Source: an uncultured Rhodospirillaceae bacterium | Lineage (GTDB): Bacteria > Pseudomonadota > Alphaproteobacteria > Rhodospirillales > Magnetospirillaceae | Reading direction: 5' to 3' | DNA length: 64,000 bases | Assembly (NCBI GenBank): GCA_937887565.1 | Contig: CALABS010000036.1 | Coordinates: 1 to 64,000 of the forward strand | In this document: positions 51,141 to 59,127 of the stretch, piece by piece | Position numbering within the stretch: the stretch's first letter is position 1 | How the letters are laid out: each line of letters begins with the position of its first letter | Notes under the pieces: model-generated | What the model was told of the DNA's origin: nothing | The model's input: only the letters and a program-made list of their open reading frames with translations | The model's database searches: none | Made by a program: the position numbers and the translations under genes

Positions 51141-52159
51141 AGGTCGCCATCGGCTACCACATTCAGAACGGGCCCTGGGGCGGCGGCAACCAGTTCGCCC
51201 GGTCCCTGGTCGAGGCCCTGGAGGCGCGCGGAGACCAGGTTCGCTTCGATCTCGACGACGACGACATCGACGTTCTGGTGATGACCGACCCGCGCGGACG
51301 CAGCCCAAACGTGTCGTTCCATGCCGGTTCCATCCTTCGCTACCTGCTGCTCCGCAACCCCCGCGCCATCGTCGTGCACCGCATCAACGAATGCGACGAA
51401 CGCAAGGGCACGCGCCACATGAACCCGCTGCTCAAGCGGGCGAACTATGTCGCCGACCACACCGTCTTCATCGCCGGCTGGCTGGCCGACCTCGACCTGT
51501 GGCAACGGGAAAGCCCCTCGTCGGTGATCCTCAACGGTGGAGACACCCGCGTCTTCAATCCGTCGGGCCATGTGCCGTGGAGCGGTGTCGGGCCGCTCAG
51601 GCTGGTGACCCACCACTGGGGGGGCAACCGCCTCAAAGGCTTCGACGTCTATGAGTTCCTCGACCGCATGCTGGCAGATCCGGCGTGGAAGGGACGACTG
51701 GAATTCACCTATGTGGGCAACTTGCCGCGCGGAGTCTCGCTGCCCAATACCCGCTATTTGAAGCCCATGGACGGTGCCACCCTGGCGGCCGAGCTGGCCT
51801 CCCATCACGCTTACGTCACCGGCTCGGTCAACGAGCCGGCGGGCATGCATCACATCGAGGGCGCCTTGTGCGGATTGCCGCTGATCTACCGGGAAAGCGG
51901 TGCGCTGCCCGAGTATTGCGCGGGATTCGGCATCGGCATCTCGGGCCCCGACGATCTGCCCGCGGCGCTGGAGCGCCTGATGGCCGAATACGGCCTGCAC
52001 CACACCGCCATGGCCGCTTATCCCAACTCCGCCGAGAAGATGTGCGCGGGCTATCTAGCCGTCATCGACGACCTAGTGGCGCGTCATGACGCCATCGTCG
52101 CCGCCCGGCGGCTGTGGCGGAATCCGTGGCTGGTTCTGCGCAACCAGTTGCCGTTGTAG
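51137..52159 (+). CDS. Glycosyltransferase family 4
   Basis: A 340-residue GT-B protein. It begins KVAIGYHIQNGPWGGGNQFA, the glycine-rich acceptor loop, then VVHRINECDERKGT, VILNGGDTRVFNPSG and GSVNEPAGMHHIEGALCGLP as the donor-site helix, with Glu at the expected place. The N-terminal domain is short. Overlaps the preceding methyltransferase by 4 nt. The sugar donor cannot be assigned. Confidence 0.83.
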   Translation: MKVAIGYHIQNGPWGGGNQFARSLVEALEARGDQVRFDLDDDDIDVLVMTDPRGRSPNVSFHAGSILRYLLLRNPRAIVVHRINECDERKGTRHMNPLLKRANYVADHTVFIAGWLADLDLWQRESPSSVILNGGDTRVFNPSGHVPWSGVGPLRLVTHHWGGNRLKGFDVYEFLDRMLADPAWKGRLEFTYVGNLPRGVSLPNTRYLKPMDGATLAAELASHHAYVTGSVNEPAGMHHIEGALCGLPLIYRESGALPEYCAGFGIGISGPDDLPAALERLMAEYGLHHTAMAAYPNSAEKMCAGYLAVIDDLVARHDAIVAARRLWRNPWLVLRNQLPL

Positions 52160-52168
52160 GAGCCGGAC

Positions 52169-52969
52169 ATGCGCAAGGACTACATCGCCACCAGCCAAGA
52201 CAGTGGCGACGAGACTTCGTTCGTCGAGGACTATTGGACCAAGGTGTGGGAACGGGAGGGTGGCCCCAAGGGTCGCATCGACCGCATCGCCCGGCAGGAT
52301 GAATACCGCCTGATGGTACCCCACTTGGCGCGCCTGCCGGCGGGAGCGCGGATTGTCGACGCCGGCTGCGGCCTTGGGGATTGGGTGCTTTTCCTCGCCC
52401 GCGATGGATTCGATGCGGTCGGCGTGGACCTCAGCCGGCGGACCGTGGACCTGCTGAACAAGCAGTTCCCCGAGGCCCGATTCGTCTCCGGAGACATTCG
52501 CTCGCTGGAAATGGACACGTCGAGCGTCGACGCCTATTTCTCATGGGGCGTGTTCGAGCATTTCGAGGCCGGCCCCGGGGATTGCATCCGCGAGGCCCTG
52601 CGCGTCCTCAAGCCCGGCGGAACGCTGTTCATCTCCGTTCCCCTCGACAATCTTCGCCAGAGCGTCCTCGGCACCTTCGCCCGCCCTCGCCCGCCGCACC
52701 CCGGAGAGCGGTTCTACCAGTACCGATTCACCCGCGCCGAGCTGGCGCGCGAGCTGGCGGCCGGGGGATTCGAGACCGTCTCGCTTCATCCGATCCATAA
52801 GCGGCAAGGTGTCCTGCGTGCCCTTCACCACGAATTCGGCCTGCCGTACGAGTGGCTGCTGACCAAGGCCCTGTCCGCTGTCCTGGCGCCGCTGGTGCCC
52901 GGCTGGTGGGTCGCTCACATGGTCCTCGCGGTGGCCCGCAAGCCGGCTTCCCCCCTCGTGCCCTCCTAA
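52169..52969 (+). CDS. Class I SAM-dependent methyltransferase
   Basis: A 266-residue enzyme with IVDAGCGLGDWVLFLARDG, VDLSRRTVDLLN, YFSWGVFEHFEAGPGD and LRVLKPGGTLFISVP. A C-terminal hydrophobic stretch (LTKALSAVLAPLVPGWWVAH, about 235-255) may attach it to the membrane. It follows GT4 by 9 nt and precedes a 64-nt leader with an ops-like octamer. Probably a chain-modifying O-methyltransferase. Confidence 0.83.
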   Translation: MRKDYIATSQDSGDETSFVEDYWTKVWEREGGPKGRIDRIARQDEYRLMVPHLARLPAGARIVDAGCGLGDWVLFLARDGFDAVGVDLSRRTVDLLNKQFPEARFVSGDIRSLEMDTSSVDAYFSWGVFEHFEAGPGDCIREALRVLKPGGTLFISVPLDNLRQSVLGTFARPRPPHPGERFYQYRFTRAELARELAAGGFETVSLHPIHKRQGVLRALHHEFGLPYEWLLTKALSAVLAPLVPGWWVAHMVLAVARKPASPLVPS

Positions 52970-53011
52970 ACGAATGTGTTATACAGTCGGCCGTCTGCGC
53001 GGGGAGGCAGC

Positions 53012-53022
53012 CGCGGTAGCAG
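53012..53022 (+). promoter_or_regulatory. ops-like octamer in the leader of the GT39-like gene
   Basis: GCGGTAGC (53013-53020) lies in the 64-nt gap before the membrane glycosyltransferase, 13 nt before its ATG, and shares eight bases with the ops-like element at 14475. The last base of the ops consensus (T) is not kept. One further copy of the octamer lies inside a coding region (9576), so chance is a real explanation. Confidence 0.2.
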
Positions 53023-53033
53023 GGGGCAGGCCG

Positions 53034-54746
53034 ATGATCCGGCGGCTGATCAGAGGATCAAGAATGAGAGCAGTCTTTCCGGTCCTTCTCGCGGCGGCTC
53101 TTGCCGTCCGACTGTGGGGCATTGACTACGGGCTCCCCTTTTTCCTGGTCAGCGACGAAGAAGTGATGCTTGGCGGCGCCATGCGGATGTACGAGCTGGG
53201 AATCCTGGTGCCAGCGCTGCACGCCCCGGAAATGTCAATTCTCTATTACCCGGTAGGCCTTCCCTATCTCTACGCCCTTCTCATCGCGCCGGTGACGGCG
53301 GTGCTGGCGGTGGCGCACGGATTGCCGGACATGGGGACCCTCAAACTGCTTGTCCTCGACAACCTGGGCTGGATCAGTGGGGCTGCGCGGCTGTCCAGCG
53401 TCCTCTTCGCCGGAGGGACCATCATCGTCATTTACCGGCTTGGGGCCACGCTGACCACCTCTCCGGCGGCGGGAGCCATGGCTGCCGCCCTGATCGGCGC
53501 CGATTACATGCACGCGATGCTGTCGCACGTGGCGCGGCACTGGTCCGCGACAGTCTTCATCATCTGGCTGACCGCTTGGCTGGCGTACCGGTACTTCCAA
53601 CGGCCATCGGCGGGTTTGGCGGCGGCCATTGGATTGTTGGGGGGGTACGGCTTCGGGGTCAGCTATATCGGTGCGCTGGGGTGCGGATTTGCCGCCGTCG
53701 CGCATTTGCGTCTGTCCTTGGACGGGCGGCAACGGTTTTTCAGCAGGCCGTTGTTCGCTATGATCGCCGGCTTCGCGGCGATTGCGCTACTATTGACGCT
53801 GCTCTACCCCGAGCCGATGTTCCGCCTGTTGTTCGGCGTGCTGCCCATCACCGCGCCGAAGACCTTCGCCGGCTGGATCGATTCGGTGATGTTCTATGTC
53901 CGTGCCCTCTGGTGGTCCAATCCGCCACTGCTACTCCTGGCTGCGGCGGGCCTCGTGGTCACCGGCGTCCGGCGGCGATGGTGGATCTTGGGCGGTGGCT
54001 TGGCCGGGGTCGTCGGCTACACCCTCTTCCTCTACAAATTCATGCCAATCGAGGATCGCTACATCCTGCCGTTGTCACCGTTGCTGGCGCTGTCGGGCGG
54101 CCTTGCGTTCGCCGAGCTCCATGCGCGGCTGCCCCGCCGCGGGGCGATGGCCGTCACCACCGTGGTCGTGGCCGTCGTCCTGGCCTATCCGGCGGCGATC
54201 AGCGCGCGGGCGGCCCAGCTGATGGCGAGGACCGACACCCGCCAGATGGCCATGGACTGGCTCATGAAATCCATCGATCCGACGGAGCGCGTCCTGATCG
54301 TCAGCACCGCGTCACGCCTGGAACCAACCCTCGCCGCCATCGACGAACAGGTCGCCCTGGAAGCCGGCAGCCTGAAGGCGGTCGATCGCCTGCGGCGCCA
54401 AATGGCCGTAGAGCCCGCCGACGGCCGCTTTTCCGTCAACCTGTCGCAGCTTTCCCCCGCCGTCCGCGACCGCATGGCCCAGCCGGAAGAGGTTATGTCC
54501 CTGGCGTCCCGATTCAGCTATTACGTGGCGGACCAATCGAGCGTGAAGGAACTGGGGCGGATGGACGAGGTCTTATCGAGGCATTCGCAGCCGATCATCC
54601 GTTTCCAGGCATCCGAGACCGGAATCCGGGCCCCCTACCTTCGCTCGACCACTCTGGTTCCCTACCCGTTGCATCATTTGTTTGAACTCGACCGCCTGGG
54701 TCCGGAAGTCGTCATTTCCCGGCTCACCGTTCCCCGCGGCCAATGA
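53034..54746 (+). CDS. Polytopic membrane glycosyltransferase, GT39/ArnT-like
   Basis: A 570-residue membrane protein. About ten hydrophobic segments are seen; the first periplasmic loop carries LPFFLVSDEEVMLGGAMRM with the acidic residues typical of GT-C enzymes, and YYPVGLPYLYALLI follows. A hydrophilic C-terminal domain begins near residue 400 and has no known motif. GT-C enzymes use polyprenyl-phosphate sugars outside the membrane. The next gene is a GtrB-like GT2 that could make such a donor. I chose the ATG after GGGGGCAGG; an ATG at 52974 lacks a ribosome site. Confidence 0.75.
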   Translation: MIRRLIRGSRMRAVFPVLLAAALAVRLWGIDYGLPFFLVSDEEVMLGGAMRMYELGILVPALHAPEMSILYYPVGLPYLYALLIAPVTAVLAVAHGLPDMGTLKLLVLDNLGWISGAARLSSVLFAGGTIIVIYRLGATLTTSPAAGAMAAALIGADYMHAMLSHVARHWSATVFIIWLTAWLAYRYFQRPSAGLAAAIGLLGGYGFGVSYIGALGCGFAAVAHLRLSLDGRQRFFSRPLFAMIAGFAAIALLLTLLYPEPMFRLLFGVLPITAPKTFAGWIDSVMFYVRALWWSNPPLLLLAAAGLVVTGVRRRWWILGGGLAGVVGYTLFLYKFMPIEDRYILPLSPLLALSGGLAFAELHARLPRRGAMAVTTVVVAVVLAYPAAISARAAQLMARTDTRQMAMDWLMKSIDPTERVLIVSTASRLEPTLAAIDEQVALEAGSLKAVDRLRRQMAVEPADGRFSVNLSQLSPAVRDRMAQPEEVMSLASRFSYYVADQSSVKELGRMDEVLSRHSQPIIRFQASETGIRAPYLRSTTLVPYPLHHLFELDRLGPEVVISRLTVPRGQ

Positions 54747-54757
54747 GGACAAGACCC

Positions 54758-55738
54758 ATGCGGCTTTCCGTCCTGATCCCGATCTACAACGAGGTGGAGA
54801 ACATCCCGCTGCTGTGCGATGCGGTGCTGGGCGTGCTAGATACGCTTCCCCATCAGGCCGAGGTGATTCTGGTCAACGATGGATCCTCCGACGGCTCCGG
54901 CGAGGCGCTCGAGCGTGCGGCGGCGAGCGACTCCCGCCTCAGGATCATCCACTTCCGCCGCAACTACGGCCAGACCGCCGCCCTGATGGCGGCCATCGAC
55001 CATGCGTCGGGAGACATCCTGGTCCCCATGGACGGCGACCTGCAGAACGATCCGGCGGATATCCCGCGCCTGCTGGCCAAGCTGGACGAGGGATACGATG
55101 TGGTCTCCGGATGGCGTCGCAATCGCCAGGACAAGGCCGTCACCCGCAAGCTCCCATCGCGCATCGCCAACTGGCTGATCTCGAAGATCTCCGGAGTCGA
55201 ATTGCACGACTACGGCTGTACGCTGAAGGCTTATCGGCGCGATATGTTGGAAAACGTCCGGCTGTACGGGGAGATGCACCGCTTCGTCCCGATCTATGCC
55301 GCCTGGGAAGGCGCCCGCATCACCGAGATGGAGGTGAACCACAATCCCCGCCGCTTCGGGGTGTCCAAGTACGGCTTGGGCCGAGTGGCCAAGGTGATCC
55401 TCGACCTGGTGCTGATCCGTTTCATGCAGAAGGCTTTCGACCGCCCCATCCATTTCTTCGGCACCATCGGCCTGGCCGCGGTGGCGCTGGCCATGGTCGC
55501 CGGCACGTGGGCCCTGGCCCTCAAGCTGCTGGAAGGAATCTCACTGATCGCGACCCCGCTGCCACTGCTGGCGGTTTTCCTCATGCTGACCGGTATCCTC
55601 TGCGTGCTGCTCGGGGTGCTGGCCGAATTGCAGATGCGGGTCTATTTCGAATCCCAAGCAAAACGTAATTACGTCATCCGGCGCCTGATCAATCTGGAGC
55701 AGGGCTCGGCCGGTGCCCGTGAGCCGGAGCTTGCATGA
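54758..55738 (+). CDS. Polyprenyl-phosphate glycosyltransferase, GtrB/DPM1-like GT2
   Basis: A 326-residue GT2. The catalytic domain has LSVLIPIYNEVENIPLLCD, VNDGSSDGSGEAL, PMDGDLQNDPADIPRL with the DxD, and RRNRQDKAVTRKLPS. Two C-terminal transmembrane segments (about 235-260 and 270-295) match GtrB and ArnC. It would charge undecaprenyl phosphate with a sugar for the GT39-like protein upstream. GAGGA sits 8 nt before the chosen ATG; the ATG at 54743 overlapping the previous stop is an alternative. Confidence 0.88.
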   Translation: MRLSVLIPIYNEVENIPLLCDAVLGVLDTLPHQAEVILVNDGSSDGSGEALERAAASDSRLRIIHFRRNYGQTAALMAAIDHASGDILVPMDGDLQNDPADIPRLLAKLDEGYDVVSGWRRNRQDKAVTRKLPSRIANWLISKISGVELHDYGCTLKAYRRDMLENVRLYGEMHRFVPIYAAWEGARITEMEVNHNPRRFGVSKYGLGRVAKVILDLVLIRFMQKAFDRPIHFFGTIGLAAVALAMVAGTWALALKLLEGISLIATPLPLLAVFLMLTGILCVLLGVLAELQMRVYFESQAKRNYVIRRLINLEQGSAGAREPELA

Positions 55739-57327
55739 CCGCCCGCGCCACCCCCGTCGTCCGCACCGTCGGGGCGCCCCAGCCAGGAGCCGGCGCGGCG
55801 CGTAAGCCCAAGGTCACACTGGTGCGCGGACCGATCGTCTTCGCGTCGCGTTCGCTCAACAACGAGGCCACGCCCAGCGTCGCCTTCGCCTACCTATCCG
55901 CCTACCTGATGGCGCGTGGCTATCAGGTAACCTGGGTGGACGCCATCGCTCGGGGCCTGAACGGAGTTTGGGAACTGGCCGACATTCCCGGCTATTCCTG
56001 CCAGGGCCTGACCTTCGACGAGATCCTGTCGGCGATCCCGGGGGACTCGGACGTCGTGGGCTTCTCCGCCATGTTCTCCGGCGAATGGCCGGTAATGCGG
56101 CACCTCATCAAGGCCGTCCGCGCCCGGTTGCCCAGCGCCCTGATCGTCGCCGGTGGAGAGCACATCACCGCGCTAACGGGATTTTCACTGCGTGACTGTC
56201 CCGAGATCGACGTTTGCGTCCGGGGCGAGGGTGAGCACACCCTGTATGAGGTCTGCGAGGCATGGGCCGAGCGGCGGCCATGGGCCGACATCGACGGCAT
56301 CGCCTTCATGGACAGGGGCGCCTATGTCCAGACCGAGGGCTTGCCGCGCATCCGCGACATCGACAACATTCCCTGGCCGCATTGGCCCGAGGGCTACCTC
56401 GAGGCCTTCTGGACCGCCGGCAAGTCCTACGGCGTCTCCACCGAGCGCGACATGCCGATGATGGTGTCGCGTGGATGCCCGTTCCGCTGCAGCTTTTGTT
56501 CAAACGTCAACATGTGGACCACGCGGTATGTGCTGCGCGAGGCCGATGACGTCATCGCCGAGATCAAGCACCACATCGACCGCTACGGCATCACCGCGGT
56601 GCAGCTTTACGACCTTACTGCCATCACCAAGAAGAAGTGGGCGGTGGAGTTCTGCACCAAGCTGCTGGACCAGGGAATCAATCTGAAGTGGTCGCTGCCA
56701 TCGGGAACCCGTAGCGAGGCGCTCGACGAGGAAACGCTGACCTTGTTGCGCGACACCGGCTGCAACTATTTGGTCTTCGCGCCTGAAAGCGGGTCGGCGA
56801 GAACGCTGGAACGCATTCGCAAGCAAATCTCATTGGAGAAGATCACCGAGTCCGCCCTGACGGCGAAGCGACTCGGGCTGGTCCTGCGCACCAACCTGAT
56901 CATCGGCTTCCCCGGCGAGACCCGCGGCGATATCGCTCGCACGGTGTTGTACGGCTTCCGCCTCGCGGTGGGGGGCGTGGACGAAGTCACCATCAACATT
57001 TTCTCGCCCTATCCCGGCACCGAACTGTTCCAAGAACTGCTGGACCAAGGCCGGGTCACGCTGTCAGATGACTACTTCCTGCGGCTGACATCGCTCAACA
57101 GTGACTACACCGCCGTCAACCCACTGACGGTCAACGAAACCATGAGTGCACGAGAACTGGCCTTCTACCGGCTCGCCTTCATGCTGACCAACTATGCGAT
57201 CGGTTATCTCTTGCACCCCACCCGGATTTGGCGGACGCTGCGCAACCTTTTCTCCGATCATCACAGTAGCACGGTCCTCGAGCACCGTCTCAAGGATGCC
57301 ATGAGGCGGAAGAAGCAGGATCTCTGA
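55735..57327 (+). CDS. B12-binding-domain radical SAM protein
   Basis: A 530-residue enzyme, the second of this class in the window. The N-terminal cobalamin-binding-like domain (about 25-170) has FAYLSAYLMARGYQVTWVDA and SDVVGFSAMFSGEWP. The radical SAM cluster is Cys248-x3-Cys252-x2-Cys255 in RGCPFRCSFCSN. FAPESGSARTLERI, LIIGFPGETRGDIART and FSPYPGTELFQELL follow. It is flanked by a GtrB-like GT2 and two SAM methyltransferases, suggesting carbon methylation or rearrangement of a glycan component. ATGA overlap upstream. Confidence 0.87.
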   Translation: MTARATPVVRTVGAPQPGAGAARKPKVTLVRGPIVFASRSLNNEATPSVAFAYLSAYLMARGYQVTWVDAIARGLNGVWELADIPGYSCQGLTFDEILSAIPGDSDVVGFSAMFSGEWPVMRHLIKAVRARLPSALIVAGGEHITALTGFSLRDCPEIDVCVRGEGEHTLYEVCEAWAERRPWADIDGIAFMDRGAYVQTEGLPRIRDIDNIPWPHWPEGYLEAFWTAGKSYGVSTERDMPMMVSRGCPFRCSFCSNVNMWTTRYVLREADDVIAEIKHHIDRYGITAVQLYDLTAITKKKWAVEFCTKLLDQGINLKWSLPSGTRSEALDEETLTLLRDTGCNYLVFAPESGSARTLERIRKQISLEKITESALTAKRLGLVLRTNLIIGFPGETRGDIARTVLYGFRLAVGGVDEVTINIFSPYPGTELFQELLDQGRVTLSDDYFLRLTSLNSDYTAVNPLTVNETMSARELAFYRLAFMLTNYAIGYLLHPTRIWRTLRNLFSDHHSSTVLEHRLKDAMRRKKQDL

Positions 57328-57333
57328 CAGATC

Positions 57334-58290
57334 ATGACCCACCACGTTCCACGCCCAGATCTCCACCAGATCCTCCCCCTGCTCCGGTGCCCACGTAGCG
57401 GGCAGCCGCTCTCCCAGGCTCCCGACGGCGCCCTGGTCAGTCAGGATGGCGCCCACCGCTACCGGATCGATGAAGACGGCATCCCGATGTTCGCCGAAGA
57501 GTTCTGCTCGGACGAGGGACGGGTTCAGCAAGCGCATTACGATCGCATCGCCGCGGACTACATCGAGAATCTCGGCTACCCGCATACCCAAGAGTACATC
57601 GCCTATCTCGATGGCGCCCTGAGCGAGGTGGTCAACAGCCAGCCCGTCGGCGTGGCGGCCGAGATTTGCTGCGGAGCGGGCGAGGCATTCATGCTTTACC
57701 GAGGACACATTCCGCTGGGCATCGGAGTGGATATCTCCACCCGCATGCTGTCGGTCGCGCGTAGCCGCTTCCCAGATGCGCCGTATATGTTCGTTCAGGG
57801 AGACGCCACCCACATGCCGCTGGCTGACGCGTCGGTCGACACGGTCTTCATGCTGGGCGGCATCCACCACGTGAATGACCGCTTGGGGCTTTTCTCCGAG
57901 ATCCGGCGAGTCCTCAAGCCCGGAGGCCGGCTGATCTGGCGCGAGCCGGTCAGCGATTTCTGGCTGTGGCGCGCGCTTCGGGCCGTGATCTACCGGTGGT
58001 CTCCCATTCTCGACCATGAAACCGAACGGCCGCTTCTATTCACGGAAACCGCACCGGTCCTGGAGCGTGCGGGGATGCGACTTGAGACCTGGCGCACGGT
58101 CGGATTCATCGGGTTCTGCCTGTTCATGAATAGTGACGTGCTTTATTTCAACCGACTTTTCCGGTTCCTTCCGGGCATCCGCGCCCTGACCCGCGCGTTC
58201 GCAAGGCTGGACGACATCACCTGCCGGCTGCCTGGCCTATCGCGCTCGGGCCTGATCGTCGTCGGCTGCGCCCGTAAGCCGGAGGCTTGA
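57334..58290 (+). CDS. SAM-dependent methyltransferase with Trm112-like N-terminus
   Basis: A 318-residue protein. The first 55 residues look like a Trm112p-type segment (LLRCPRSGQPL, YRIDEDGIPMF), found fused to methyltransferases in glycan and lipid loci. The catalytic domain has AEICCGAGEAFMLYRG, GVDISTRMLSVARSRF, FMLGGIHHVNDRLGLF and RRVLKPGGRL. It starts 6 nt after the radical SAM gene. Substrate unknown. Confidence 0.83.
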   Translation: MTHHVPRPDLHQILPLLRCPRSGQPLSQAPDGALVSQDGAHRYRIDEDGIPMFAEEFCSDEGRVQQAHYDRIAADYIENLGYPHTQEYIAYLDGALSEVVNSQPVGVAAEICCGAGEAFMLYRGHIPLGIGVDISTRMLSVARSRFPDAPYMFVQGDATHMPLADASVDTVFMLGGIHHVNDRLGLFSEIRRVLKPGGRLIWREPVSDFWLWRALRAVIYRWSPILDHETERPLLFTETAPVLERAGMRLETWRTVGFIGFCLFMNSDVLYFNRLFRFLPGIRALTRAFARLDDITCRLPGLSRSGLIVVGCARKPEA

Positions 58291-58301
58291 AAGGATTGCC
58301 C

Positions 58302-59117
58302 GTGACCGCCTCTTCCTCCGACGCTCCCGACGTTTCCCAGGGCTCACCCGACCGGTTCGGGTATTCCTGGCACATCTTCAATGAGATCCTGCCCGTCCAC
58401 GAGGAACAGTTCCGCCGGTGGACCACCGGCCTGCCCGAGGAGGAATGGCGCGGCAAGGCCATCCTGGATGTCGGCTGCGGCATCGGCCGCAACACCTTCT
58501 GGCCGATGCGATGGGGCGCCGCCGAAAGCCTGTCCATCGACGTGGACGAACGGTCGCTGGCGGCGGCGCGCCGCAACCTCGCCGATTTTCCCGCCGCCAC
58601 GGTGGTTTTCCGCAGCGCTTATGACATCGGCGAGGAAAACCGGTTCGACATCGCCTACAGCATCGGCGTGATCCACCACCTTGAAAGGCCCGAGGCGGCC
58701 GTCGGCCAGATGGTCACGGCGGCGAAGCCGGGCGGCAAGGTACTGGTGTGGCTATATGGCCGCGAGAACAACGAATGGCTAGTCCGCTGGTTTGATCCCC
58801 TCCGTCGGTTCCTGTTCGCCAAGGCACCGTTGCCGGTGATGTTCCACCTTTCGCGCGCGCTCACGGCCATCCTGTGGGTGGCTCTGCGCCTGGGCCTTGA
58901 CCGGCTCGAATACTTCCGTTTGATTCGCACCTTCTCGTTCCGCCATCTGCAGGCGATCGTCTTCGATCACATGATTCCGAAGATCGCCCTGTATTATACC
59001 CGCGATGAAGCGCGCGCGCTCCTTGAGCAGGCGGGCCTTGTTGACGTGCAGGTTCACTGGGTCAACCAGATTTCCTGGACGGCGATCGGCACCAAGCCGC
59101 CGCCGTCGGGAATGTGA
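58302..59117 (+). CDS. Class I SAM-dependent methyltransferase
   Basis: A 271-residue enzyme with FGYSWHIFNEILPVHEEQF, ILDVGCGIGRNTFWPMRWG as motif I, AYSIGVIHHLERPEAAV and AAKPGGKVLVWLYG. A hydrophobic stretch (LPVMFHLSRALTAILWVAL, about 175-195) may touch the membrane. I chose the GTG preceded by AAAGGA at a 6-nt spacing; TTG codons upstream are weaker. Probably acts on the glycan or its lipid carrier. Confidence 0.82.
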   Translation: MTASSSDAPDVSQGSPDRFGYSWHIFNEILPVHEEQFRRWTTGLPEEEWRGKAILDVGCGIGRNTFWPMRWGAAESLSIDVDERSLAAARRNLADFPAATVVFRSAYDIGEENRFDIAYSIGVIHHLERPEAAVGQMVTAAKPGGKVLVWLYGRENNEWLVRWFDPLRRFLFAKAPLPVMFHLSRALTAILWVALRLGLDRLEYFRLIRTFSFRHLQAIVFDHMIPKIALYYTRDEARALLEQAGLVDVQVHWVNQISWTAIGTKPPPSGM

Positions 59118-59127
59118 GAAGAACGCT

